A stretch of DNA of 10,806 nt from Desulfobulbaceae bacterium UBA5123 (lineage in GTDB: Bacteria > Desulfobacterota > Desulfobulbia > Desulfobulbales > UBA5123): contig DHYT01000097.1 of the NCBI GenBank assembly GCA_002415465.1, positions 1 through 10,806 on the forward strand. Reading direction: 5' to 3'. A model generated the notes under the pieces. That model was not told the origin of the DNA, searched no databases, and saw only the letters and a list, made by a program, of their open reading frames with translations. Every line of letters begins with the position of its first letter. Position 1 is the first letter of the stretch. Shown piece by piece: positions 1-6,306 of this stretch. The translations under genes were made by a program, and so were the position numbers.

Positions 1-800
1 TTGGGGAAGCAGGAGCCGCCGTAGCCCGGGCCGGGATGGAGGAATTTCTTGCCGATCCGGCCATCAAGCCCCATGCCTCGCGCCAGGTCGACAACGTTTG
101 CCTCCACCGCCTCGCAGAGGTTGGCCATCTCGTTGATAAAGCTGATCTTGACGGCCAAGAAGGCGTTGGCGGCATACTTGGTCAGCTCCGCTGTTTCCGG
201 GGTGGTGACGATGAAGGGCGTTTCAAGCAGGTAGAGCGGATTGTATATCTCCTTGACAAGAGCCGCGGCGCGTTCTGAATCAACGCCGATCACCACGCGG
301 TCCGGATGCATGAAATCCTTGAGGGCCGCGCCCTCCCGCAGGAATTCAGGATTGGAGACGACATCGAAATCCGCCGCCGGGTTGACCTCGGAGATGATTC
401 TGGCCACCTGCCGGGCGGTACCCACCGGCACCGTGCTCTTGTCGATCACCACCGTGTAGCCCTGGAGGACTGAGGCCACTTCGCGGGCGGCTTCGTAGAC
501 ATAGGTCAAGTCGGCGTAGCCATTTCCCCGGCGCTGGCTGGGGGTGCCCACGGCCAGGAAGACGGCATCGGCGTGGGGCACTGCCGCCGAGAGATCGGTG
601 GTGAACGACAGCCTGCCGGCGGCCGCATTCTTGACCACCAGTTCGGTCAGGCCAGGCTCATAGATGGGGATGATGCCTTTCTCAAGGGCGTGTATCTTGG
701 CCGCATCCTTGTCCATGCAGATAACATGATGGCCGAATTCCGAGAGGCAGGCGCCGGTGACGAGGCCGACATAGCCGCTGCCGATGATGGTAATCTTCAT
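1..800 (-). CDS. ugd: UDP-glucose 6-dehydrogenase (C-terminus cut by window edge)
   Basis: Oxidises UDP-glucose to UDP-glucuronate with two NAD+, in the cytoplasm; a key step for acidic capsule, exopolysaccharide or LPS sugars. The first 266 codons are visible, from ATG at 800; the family is usually about 430-450 residues. An N-terminal Rossmann motif GSGYVG (residues 7-12) binds NAD. The family blocks IYEPG (46-50), STVPVG (122-127) and NPEFLREG (150-157) are present. By alignment to the well-studied streptococcal enzyme, the catalytic residues Lys208, Asn212 and Cys264 (in GGSCFP) are all there. An AAGGGA ribosome site lies about 9 nt upstream. The start is 23 bp after the stop of the epimerase gene, so the two are probably co-transcribed, and the products would act in sequence. 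The family call is very firm; which polysaccharide is served is not visible. Confidence 0.96.
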   Translation of the reverse strand, partial: MKITIIGSGYVGLVTGACLSEFGHHVICMDKDAAKIHALEKGIIPIYEPGLTELVVKNAAAGRLSFTTDLSAAVPHADAVFLAVGTPSQRRGNGYADLTYVYEAAREVASVLQGYTVVIDKSTVPVGTARQVARIISEVNPAADFDVVSNPEFLREGAALKDFMHPDRVVIGVDSERAAALVKEIYNPLYLLETPFIVTTPETAELTKYAANAFLAVKISFINEMANLCEAVEANVVDLARGMGLDGRIGKKFLHPGPGYGGSCFP

Positions 801-823
801 AGTCCGTATCCCTTTTCAGGCGC

Positions 824-1840
824 TCATGCCTGGTAGTATTGCAGGTACCAGTCGACGAATTTTCGCAGGCCGTCTTCGATGCTGGTTTTCGGGGCGAAGC
901 CGACGGCCTTGGCAAGGTCGTCGATGTTTGCGTGGGTGGCCCGCACATCGCCGTTCTGCATGGGGAGAAAATTCATCTCCGCCTTTTTGCCAAGCGCCTC
1001 TTCCAGCACCTCGATGAAACGCATCAACTCCACCTGCTGATTGTTGCCGATGTTGTAGATGCGGTAGGGGCAATAGCTGGTGGCCGGGTCGGGATCGTCG
1101 CCGTTCCAGTGCGGGTCGGCGGCGGGGACCTGTTGGATGACGCCCAGCACCCCATCGACGATATCGTCGATATAGGTGAAGTCGCGCTTCATCTTGCCGT
1201 GGTTGAAGATGTCGATGGGCTTGCCGGCCAGGATCGCCTTGGTAAACAGAAAATATGCCATGTCCGGGCGGCCCCAGGGGCCGTAGACGGTGAAAAAGCG
1301 CAGACCGGTGCAGGGTAGGCCATAGAGATGGCTGTAGGCATGGGCCATCAGTTCGTTGGCCTTCTTCGACGCCGCGTACAACGACACGGGATGGTCGACC
1401 CGGTCATGCACGGACCAGGGCATCTTGGTGTTGGCGCCGTACACCGAGCTTGACGAGGCGAAGACCAGATGGCCCACCTTGGCGTGGCGGCAGCCCTCGA
1501 GGATGTTGGCAAAGCCGACAAGATTGGTGTCGACATAGGAGGCGGGGTTTTTGAGCGAATAACGCACCCCGGCCTGGGCGGCCAGATTGACCACCGCATC
1601 AAACCGGTAGTCGGCAAAGAGGCGGGCGGTGGCGTCGCGGTCGGCGATATCCAACTCAACCGGCGTGTAGGCGGCGTGAGTGAGCAACCGTTGATGGCGC
1701 GCGCGCTTGAGGGCCGGTTCGTAGTAATCGTTGAAGTTATCGACGCCGATAACCTGGACATCGCCGGCAAGGAGTTTTTCTATAAGATGATAGCCGATGA
1801 AGCCGGCGGCGCCGGTCACCAGAATACGCTGTTGGCTCAA
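824..1840 (-). CDS. NAD-dependent epimerase, probably UDP-glucuronate 4-epimerase
   Basis: Extended short-chain dehydrogenase/reductase, 338 residues, a normal length for UDP-glucuronate 4-epimerases, which convert UDP-glucuronate to UDP-galacturonate. The NAD-binding motif GAAGFIG is at residues 10-16, followed by VDNFNDYY (33-40), typical of this subgroup. The catalytic Tyr155-x3-Lys159 lies in SLYAASKK, with the partner serines in ASSSSVYG (128-135). RDFTYIDDIVDG (219-230), YNIGN (262-266) and QNGDVRATHAN (295-305) are also subgroup markers. The start is TTG at 1840: the NAD motif begins nine residues later, there is no in-frame alternative upstream before a stop, and AGGA lies 6 nt before it. 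The next gene, UDP-glucose dehydrogenase, makes the expected substrate, which supports the specificity. Alternatives are another UDP-sugar epimerase or a UDP-glucuronate decarboxylase-like enzyme, less likely. Confidence 0.9.
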   Translation of the reverse strand: MSQQRILVTGAAGFIGYHLIEKLLAGDVQVIGVDNFNDYYEPALKRARHQRLLTHAAYTPVELDIADRDATARLFADYRFDAVVNLAAQAGVRYSLKNPASYVDTNLVGFANILEGCRHAKVGHLVFASSSSVYGANTKMPWSVHDRVDHPVSLYAASKKANELMAHAYSHLYGLPCTGLRFFTVYGPWGRPDMAYFLFTKAILAGKPIDIFNHGKMKRDFTYIDDIVDGVLGVIQQVPAADPHWNGDDPDPATSYCPYRIYNIGNNQQVELMRFIEVLEEALGKKAEMNFLPMQNGDVRATHANIDDLAKAVGFAPKTSIEDGLRKFVDWYLQYYQA

Positions 1841-1846
1841 GGGTAA

Positions 1847-1850
1847 TCCT
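1847..1850 (-). promoter_or_regulatory. Shine-Dalgarno AGGA fixing a TTG start of the epimerase
   Basis: On the minus strand AGGA stands 6 nt before TTG at 1840. No ATG or GTG start lies near the beginning of the NAD-binding motif, so this site supports TTG initiation. The same bases are half of an inverted repeat (AATCCT at minus 1877-1872, AGGATT at minus 1850-1845) that could mask the site in the mRNA. Confidence 0.55.
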
Positions 1851-1871
1851 AAGGGTGGCTGAGTTTAAAAG

Positions 1872-1922
1872 AGGATTGCCGTAACGGTCTGCAAGCTTAT
1901 CAAGATGTCCGTATATATTCAA
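1872..1922 (-). promoter_or_regulatory. Candidate promoter region for the epimerase-ugd operon
   Basis: The 136-bp gap between this operon and dinB holds an AT-richer patch on the minus strand. Two overlapping sigma-70-like pairs can be drawn. One is TTGATA (1903-1898), 17-nt spacer, GGCAAT (1880-1875). The other is TTGAAT (1922-1917), 17-nt spacer, TAAGCT (1899-1894). Both have a fair -35 and a poor -10, so the position is a guess; that a promoter lies in this gap is more likely than either exact pair. Confidence 0.25.
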
Positions 1923-1976
1923 GGAGTTGTTGCGGAGTTGGCGGGTTTGCGTCAGTTTCGGCCGGTGTCGCCGTTC

Positions 1977-3125
1977 TCAGAGCAGTGTCCCTGGCCTGAC
2001 CACGTAGGAATCGAATTTGTCGGCGAGATGGTCAATGGCCTGGTTCAGCTTCTCACGTTGCCGGTTGCCTTCTGGCAGAAGCGTCTGCTGGCGAGGTTCA
2101 TGTTGCGGTGAGAGGTTGGCGACGGTTATCCCCAGCAGCCGTATCGGTTTTAGGCCCGCATCGGTTTTGGCGAGCAGCCCGCAGGCAGTTCGGAAAATGG
2201 CCTGCTGGTCGTCGGTGGTTTCGGGCAGGGTCAGCGAGCGGGTGATTTGCTTAAAATCGTAATACTTGACCTTGACGGTGATCGTCCGGCCGCGAAGGCC
2301 GTGGTCGCGCAGGCGGCGGCCAACCTTGATCGCCATGGCGAGGAGTTCTCGGCGCAGGGCGGCATGGTCGGTAAGATCGGCGGCGAATGTTTCTTCCTGG
2401 CCGATGGACTGGATGGTGCGCGTTGCCTCAACCGGTCGCGGGTCGATGCCGAGGGCGGCCAGCTGCATCCGGGCGCCGCTCTTGCCGAACTTTGCTTCGA
2501 GGAGTCCCGCCGGGAGCCGGTGCAGGTCGCCGATGGTTTTTACCCCCAGCAGCCGCAAGCTTTGTCGTGTGTGTTCACCAACCCCCCACAGGCGTTCAAT
2601 GGGCAGTACGGCGAGAAATTCCTTTTCCGTGCCGGCAGGCACCACGGTCAAGCCGTCTGGTTTTTCGAGATCCGAGGCGATTTTCGCCACCAGTTTGCAG
2701 GAGGCGACCCCGGCCGAGGCGGTAAGGCCGATTTCCTCCCTGATCAGCTGCTTGATGAGGCGGGCGATCGCAACCGGTGGGCCGAAAAGGGCGGTGCTGC
2801 CGGTGACGTCGAGAAAGGCCTCGTCCAGGGAAAGGGGTTCCACCAGCGGGGTGAAGCGATTGAAAAGGGTTTGGATGCGGCCGGAAATCTCCTGGTAGCG
2901 GTCCATGCGCACCGGCAGGAAAACGCCGTGCGGACAGCATCGCCTGGCCACGGCCATCGGCATCGCGGAGTGGACGCCGAATTTTCGCGCCTCGTAGGAC
3001 GCCGCGGAAACCACCCCGCGCTCCCTGCTGCCGCCGACAATCACCGGCTTGCCGAGGAGGGTCGGGTCGTCGCGCATCTCCACCGCGGCGAAAAAGGCAT
3101 CCATGTCGAGGTGAATGATGTGCAT
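1977..3125 (-). CDS. dinB: DNA polymerase IV (Y-family translesion polymerase)
   Basis: Error-prone polymerase that copies past damaged bases and is loaded through the sliding clamp. Numbered from ATG at 3125 (382 residues): MHIIHLDMDAFFAAVE holds metal ligands Asp7 and Asp9 and the Phe12 steric gate. YEARKFGVHSAMPM (44-57) is the fingers block, and SLDEAFLDVT (99-108) carries catalytic Asp101/Glu102. KPDGLTVV (155-162) and LWGVGE (179-184) are the thumb HhH region; the little-finger domain follows. QQTLLPE (346-352) looks like a clamp-binding motif, followed by a short tail as in many relatives. The open frame extends to ATG at 3167, adding 14 unconserved residues. I prefer 3125 because homologues begin at this motif, no ribosome site precedes 3167, and a candidate promoter -10 overlaps 3167. 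AAGGG lies about 13 nt before 3125, rather far. No clear SOS box is seen. Confidence 0.95.
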   Translation of the reverse strand: MHIIHLDMDAFFAAVEMRDDPTLLGKPVIVGGSRERGVVSAASYEARKFGVHSAMPMAVARRCCPHGVFLPVRMDRYQEISGRIQTLFNRFTPLVEPLSLDEAFLDVTGSTALFGPPVAIARLIKQLIREEIGLTASAGVASCKLVAKIASDLEKPDGLTVVPAGTEKEFLAVLPIERLWGVGEHTRQSLRLLGVKTIGDLHRLPAGLLEAKFGKSGARMQLAALGIDPRPVEATRTIQSIGQEETFAADLTDHAALRRELLAMAIKVGRRLRDHGLRGRTITVKVKYYDFKQITRSLTLPETTDDQQAIFRTACGLLAKTDAGLKPIRLLGITVANLSPQHEPRQQTLLPEGNRQREKLNQAIDHLADKFDSYVVRPGTLL

Positions 3126-3167
3126 GGCTTGGTCGGCGCCCTTATCGATGTTGGGTTGTTCACCCAT

Positions 3168-3196
3168 ATCTAGCGTAAATTAAGCTGCTGGTCAAA
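3168..3196 (-). promoter_or_regulatory. Candidate dinB promoter
   Basis: On the minus strand TTGACC (3196-3191) is followed after exactly 17 nt by TAGATA (3173-3168). The -35 matches five of six consensus bases, the -10 only three. A transcript from here would start downstream of the ATG at 3167, favouring translation from 3125. The weak -10 keeps confidence low. Confidence 0.3.
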
Positions 3197-3417
3197 TGGG
3201 GGGTCATTTTTTTGACAAACTGTCGGTTGACCGTTGTTCCCGATCGAGTCCCTGTCGGCCCGGAAATTTCCTGAAGCCATTGCCGGCAACGGCGTGGGCG
3301 GCGGCAGTTTTTTCCCGGTTCCGGTACGGGCCGGTGGTTGCCGGAGCGGATGGTTTTGTTAGCTTTGTCTTTTGTTTTTCGTGGGTTGCATGGTTGTTGG
3401 CGCAGTCGTTTGCTGTT

Positions 3418-3433
3418 TGGCATGGATTTGGCA
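3418..3433 (+). promoter_or_regulatory. Sigma-54-like promoter (-24/-12) for the sensor cyclase
   Basis: TGGCATGGATTTGGCA matches the -24/-12 consensus TGGCAC-N5-TTGCA at all but two bases (T for C, G for T). The near-invariant GG and GC are separated by the required 10 nt. Transcription would start near 3445, leaving a leader of about 57 nt before ATG 3502. A second, worse copy at 3398-3414 (TGGCGC then TTGCT) has one base too many in the spacer. No activator site was recognised. Confidence 0.4.
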
Positions 3434-3501
3434 TGAATCAACGTCTCAAGCGAAACAAACGAATGTATTGAAGTAACCATATAGCCAAAGGATTTACCGC
3501 C

Positions 3502-4527
3502 ATGCAAGCAGCCCTCTCTCTCTCCACAGACGCCGCCAGGGTAGCCGACAACCCGGTACACGCCGATATGCATAATTTGATGGTCGAGCTTGACCGCTAT
3601 CGCCGCCGCTCCGAGTGGCTGGTCAAGATCAACGATCTCCACGCCCGCCTGGCCGGCGCCCTGGACCTTTCCAGCATGGTCGAGGCCTACTCCGTCTGGT
3701 TGATGCCGGTGGTCGAGCATAATCTGATCGCCTATGACAACCCCCGGCAGGGCCGGCGGCATCTTTTCTGTTCCTGCCATGGGCCGGACCGGCGGCGGGT
3801 GATGATGGTGGCCGACAAGATGATCGGCCAGCTGGAGTGCCGGGGCGGTGAAACCTGCTGGCAAGAGGATGATTTTTATGTCTACTGCTGGGCCGTGCCG
3901 GATTGTGAGGGCGGCGGCCGGTTGATGCTGCTCCGCAAGGCCGGGCAGATCGGTGACGCCGAGATCGCCCAGCTTGAGGAGGGGCTGGCGGTGCTGCAGG
4001 AGCCGTTGCAGCGCGCCGTCGAGTATGAGGATATCTTCGAGCAGGCGCGCCGCGACAGCCTGACCGGGCTCGCCAACCGCCGCGTTTTTGAGGATCGGCT
4101 GGGGCCTTTGCTGGAAAGCGCCCGGCGTCATGGCCGGCCTATCACCCTGGCCAGCATGGACCTTGATTATTTCAAGCAGATCAACGATACCTTTGGTCAC
4201 GCCAAGGGGGATCAGGTCTTGCGGATGGTGGCCCAGGCCATGTCCGGGATGGTGCGCACCAGTGATCTGCTGGTCCGGATCGGCGGCGATGAGTTTCAGC
4301 TCCTGATGCCGGAAACCGAGATGGCAAATGCCCGTATTCTGGTCGAACGCCTCTGCAAGGCGGTGCATGACCTGGGCATTCAGGCGCCCGGTTCACCCCG
4401 GTTGGGGGTCAGCATCGGTTTTGTGCAATGGCAGCCGGGCCTCTCCACCGAAGAGTGGTTGCAGCGGGCCGACGAGGCGCTCTATCAGGCCAAGGCCATG
4501 GGGCGTTCCCGGGCTTGCGTCGGCTGA
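3502..4527 (+). CDS. Diguanylate cyclase with cysteine-rich N-terminal sensor domain
   Basis: Makes cyclic di-GMP from two GTP. The protein has 341 residues and no membrane segment or signal peptide, so it is probably cytosolic. Residues 22-50 look helical; about 35-180 form a GAF-sized region with no family I can name from sequence. The GGDEF domain starts at DSLTGLANRR (185-194). It has DLDYFKQIND (220-229, metal and substrate residues), GHAKGD (232-237) and an intact GGDEF signature (261-265). RTSD (252-255), five residues before the signature, is the allosteric I-site for product inhibition. The sensor region holds six cysteines (90, 92, 113, 119, 129, 135), suggesting metal, Fe-S or redox sensing; this is inference. 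The start has AAAGGA about 9 nt upstream. It seems to be transcribed alone or first, behind a sigma-54-like element, with a hairpin after the next gap. Activity is likely, the signal unknown. Confidence 0.93.
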   Translation: MQAALSLSTDAARVADNPVHADMHNLMVELDRYRRRSEWLVKINDLHARLAGALDLSSMVEAYSVWLMPVVEHNLIAYDNPRQGRRHLFCSCHGPDRRRVMMVADKMIGQLECRGGETCWQEDDFYVYCWAVPDCEGGGRLMLLRKAGQIGDAEIAQLEEGLAVLQEPLQRAVEYEDIFEQARRDSLTGLANRRVFEDRLGPLLESARRHGRPITLASMDLDYFKQINDTFGHAKGDQVLRMVAQAMSGMVRTSDLLVRIGGDEFQLLMPETEMANARILVERLCKAVHDLGIQAPGSPRLGVSIGFVQWQPGLSTEEWLQRADEALYQAKAMGRSRACVG

Positions 4528-4578
4528 TCCGGGGTAAGGGCGGGGCGTCGAGAGCGAAAAATTCGATCGGGCTGGATT

Positions 4579-4616
4579 GGACGGGCGACATCTGCTAGCA
4601 TTGATGTTGCCCGTTT
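4579..4616 (+). terminator. Hairpin between the cyclase and serA-like genes
   Basis: A 14-bp stem (4579-4592 with 4603-4616, three G-U pairs in RNA) encloses a 10-nt loop that itself contains the palindrome TGCTAGCA (4593-4600). No U-tract follows, so it is either a weak terminator for the cyclase gene or a leader structure ending 10 nt before the ribosome site of the next gene. Confidence 0.45.
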
Positions 4617-4626
4617 GCATTGCGGG

Positions 4627-4633
4627 GGAGGAG
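4627..4633 (+). promoter_or_regulatory. Ribosome binding site deciding the phosphoglycerate dehydrogenase start
   Basis: GGAGGAG ends 4 nt before ATG 4638; its GGAGG core ends 6 nt before. It lies inside the longer frame that could begin with TTG at 4620, so ATG 4638 is the true start. Confidence 0.8.
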
Positions 4634-4637
4634 CGCG

Positions 4638-5819
4638 ATGTCTGAATTCACCATCAAGATCATGAACAACATCGCCCGGGAGGGGCTTGCTCTCTTCGGA
4701 CCGCATTTTTGTCTTGATGCCGATGCCCCGGACCCGGACGGGATTATCGTCCGCAGCAGCCAGGTCGATTGCGATGCCTATCCCTCGCTGTTGGCGGTGG
4801 CGCGGGCCGGCGCCGGGGTGAACAACATTACCGTCGACAAGGCCACGGCGCGGGGCATCTGCATCTTCAATACCCCGGGCGCCAACGCCAACGCGGTGGC
4901 CGAGCTTGTTTTCATCATGTTGGGGATGGCCGCCCGCAATATCTATCAGGGGCTCACCTTCTGCCGGGATCTCGGCGGGCTTGACGACGCGACCATCGCC
5001 CACCGGGTGGAGGAGCGGAAGAAGGGGTTTCGCGGCTTTGAGCTGGCCGGCAAAACCCTCGGCGTTTTGGGGCTCGGCCAGATCGGGGTGCGGGTTGCCA
5101 ATCGGGGCGTCGACCAACGGATGCGGGTGGTGGGCTTTGATCCAGCCCCGGCCATGGAGAATATCCACGGGCTGTCGCCCCAGGTGCGGCTCAGCCGGAA
5201 CCTTGCCGAGGTCTTGCGAGAGGCCGATATCCTCTCCCTGCACCTGCCGCTCAATGCCAAAACCAGGGGGCTGGTGGGGCGGGAGCTGCTCGCGCAACTG
5301 CCGGCCGGCGCAATCCTGGTCAACTATGCGCGGGGCCCCATCGTCGACGAGCAGGCGGTGCTGGCCGCCCTGGCCGATAACCGTCTGGCCTGCTACATCA
5401 CCGATTTTCCTTCCGCCGCAACCGTCAACCATCACAAGATCATCGTTACGCCGCACCTGGGCGCCAGCACCGAGGAATCCGAGGGGCAGTGCGCCTCCAT
5501 GGCGGTGAATGAACTGAAAAATTACCTTGAGATGGGCACCGTCACCCACAGTGTGAATTTCCCGACCGTGGAGTCGATTCCGTCATCCGCGGTGCGGAGC
5601 CGTTTCATTATGATCAACCGCGACGTACCCGGCATGATCGGGTTTGCTTCCCAGATCATCGGCGCGAACGGGATCAATATCGCCAGCTACCTCAACGAGA
5701 GCAACGGCGCCATCGGCTACAACATCATCGACCTGGAAGACGAGATTCCCGCCGGGGTGGTGACCGCCATCGAGGCCCATGCCGATGTTATCCGAACCCG
5801 CACTATCGCCTGTCGCTGA
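4638..5819 (+). CDS. serA: D-3-phosphoglycerate dehydrogenase family protein with ACT domain
   Basis: Probably the first step of serine synthesis: NAD-dependent oxidation of 3-phosphoglycerate to 3-phosphohydroxypyruvate in the cytoplasm. It has 393 residues, like the shorter ACT-containing class. AGAGVNNI (57-64) and NTPGANANAVAE (78-89) are typical of D-2-hydroxyacid dehydrogenases. The NAD motif GLGQIG is at 145-150, catalytic Arg232 in NYARGPIVDE and His273 in TPHLGAST. About 321-393 form an ACT domain (NRDVPGMIG, NGINIASY) that would bind serine or another effector. Odd: the usual catalytic glutamate, normally just after the DVF-type motif, is absent; the stretch reads TDFPSAATVNHHK (255-267). 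I recall a subclass with TDFP here, so this may be a known variant rather than a defect. Substrate assignment therefore rests on overall similarity. No serB or serC gene is adjacent. Confidence 0.85.
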   Translation: MSEFTIKIMNNIAREGLALFGPHFCLDADAPDPDGIIVRSSQVDCDAYPSLLAVARAGAGVNNITVDKATARGICIFNTPGANANAVAELVFIMLGMAARNIYQGLTFCRDLGGLDDATIAHRVEERKKGFRGFELAGKTLGVLGLGQIGVRVANRGVDQRMRVVGFDPAPAMENIHGLSPQVRLSRNLAEVLREADILSLHLPLNAKTRGLVGRELLAQLPAGAILVNYARGPIVDEQAVLAALADNRLACYITDFPSAATVNHHKIIVTPHLGASTEESEGQCASMAVNELKNYLEMGTVTHSVNFPTVESIPSSAVRSRFIMINRDVPGMIGFASQIIGANGINIASYLNESNGAIGYNIIDLEDEIPAGVVTAIEAHADVIRTRTIACR

Positions 5820-5834
5820 CGGACAGGCTTCATG

Positions 5835-5862
5835 TTGCGAGTCCCGGTTGCGGGGATCGCAA
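5835..5862 (+). terminator. Hairpin after the phosphoglycerate dehydrogenase gene
   Basis: TTGCGA (5835-5840) pairs with TCGCAA (5857-5862). After one G-A mismatch, TCCC (5842-5845) pairs with GGGG (5852-5855, one G-U), leaving a six-base loop. It begins 15 nt after the stop codon but has no U-tract, and it ends 15 nt before the ribosome site of the cytochrome gene. It may be a terminator or a leader structure. Confidence 0.4.
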
Positions 5863-5877
5863 ACCTTACGACTTCCC

Positions 5878-5882
5878 GGAGG
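5878..5882 (+). promoter_or_regulatory. Ribosome binding site of the cytochrome gene
   Basis: GGAGG lies 9 nt before ATG 5892, 6 nt before an in-frame GTG (5889) and only 3 nt before an in-frame TTG (5886). This favours ATG or GTG over the TTG. Confidence 0.7.
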
Positions 5883-5891
5883 TAATTGGTG

Positions 5892-6272
5892 ATGCGCAGA
5901 GTTGCGGTGGTGGCGGTAACGGTATTCCTGTCGGCGGCGATGGCGGCCCCGGCCCTTGCCCGGCCCGAAAAACGATTCGACCGGGGAAGTTCGACGATGC
6001 GGGAGTTGACCTTCGGCAACCTGCGCGACGGCTACAAGATCTTCCGGGAGGCGTGCAAGGGTTGTCATCACCGGGGGAACGATCAGGGCGCCAAGTTTCT
6101 GTATACCGAATCCAAATCGATGCGGGCGTGGAACCGGGTTTTTTATGAACGGTATCCCGCTTGCGCGAAGAGCGGAGCCTGGCAATCCCTTTCCGGCGAC
6201 GATCTGCTGAAGTTGAACGACTATCTGTTCGTCAATGCCGTGGATGCCGTTGACGTGAACTGTTATCTCTGA
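5892..6272 (+). CDS. Small exported monoheme cytochrome c
   Basis: A 126-residue precursor with a clear Sec signal: basic MRR, hydrophobic 4-19, and an ALA cleavage site around residue 23. A mature protein of about 103 residues would be periplasmic. One haem c attachment motif, CKGCH (55-59), is present; His59 is the proximal ligand. The sequence does not fix the distal ligand; Met77 or His60 are candidates. Two more cysteines (91 and 124, near the end) could form a disulfide. The C-terminal half (LSGDDLLKLNDYLFVNA, 100-116) resembles the terminal helix of small cytochromes c. It would carry single electrons, but the partner is not visible, as no oxidase, reductase or maturation gene is nearby. 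It is 72 bp after the dehydrogenase gene with a hairpin between. Recognition as a cytochrome is firm, the subfamily is not. Confidence 0.88.
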   Translation: MRRVAVVAVTVFLSAAMAAPALARPEKRFDRGSSTMRELTFGNLRDGYKIFREACKGCHHRGNDQGAKFLYTESKSMRAWNRVFYERYPACAKSGAWQSLSGDDLLKLNDYLFVNAVDAVDVNCYL

Positions 6273-6285
6273 GTGCTGTACTAGC

Positions 6286-6303
6286 TTTCCCCGGTCGGGG
6301 AAA
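6286..6303. terminator. Hairpin between convergent cytochrome and Nudix genes
   Basis: TTTCCCC (6286-6292) and GGGGAAA (6297-6303) form a 7-bp stem with a four-base loop. It stands 13 nt after the cytochrome stop and 3 nt after the Nudix stop on the other strand, the right place for a shared bidirectional terminator. The A/T ends of the stem are the only U-rich element; no long U-tract follows on either strand. Confidence 0.5.
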
Positions 6304-6306
6304 CGG

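Larger units (their letters stand above)
3168..3501. other. Divergent intergenic region between dinB and the sensor cyclase
   Basis: About 330 bp without a convincing gene. It holds the candidate dinB promoter at its left end and a sigma-54-like element at 3418-3433 near its right end. Short perfect palindromes cluster at CGATCG (3241-3246), GGAAATTTCC (3262-3271) and TTGCCGGCAA (3280-3289). A T-rich stretch runs from about 3354 to 3380. A 91-codon plus-strand frame (3196-3471) is open here but lacks a ribosome site and family features, so I do not call it. I see no riboswitch or RNA gene. Confidence 0.6.

Noticed and set aside
1951..1976. Terminator after dinB
   Set aside because: Only a 4-bp stem can be drawn and no U-tract follows.
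2247..3173. Plus-strand open frame (308 codons) opposite dinB
   Set aside because: dinB on the minus strand has full catalytic motifs; the plus frame does not resemble a protein.
3196..3471. Possible 91-residue small protein with a hydrophobic middle
   Set aside because: No ribosome site, overlaps the sigma-54-like element and promoter region, and its composition gives no family support.
3769..3780. Haem c motif in the sensor cyclase
   Set aside because: The stretch is C-x-C-H, not CxxCH, and the protein has no export signal.
3160..4368. Long minus-strand open frame opposite the sensor cyclase (402 codons)
   Set aside because: It lies antisense to a well-supported GGDEF gene, has no family motif or ribosome site, and is expected from GC-rich codon use.
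4485..5549. Minus-strand open frame (354 codons) opposite the dehydrogenase
   Set aside because: Composition is shadow-like (many His, Arg, Gly, Pro) with no recognisable domain; the plus strand holds the real gene.
5820..5885. c-di-GMP riboswitch upstream of the cytochrome gene
   Set aside because: The bases GGGATCGCAAACC recall the GEMM-I core, but the leader is only about 70 nt and lacks the GAAA tetraloop stem and the second stem.
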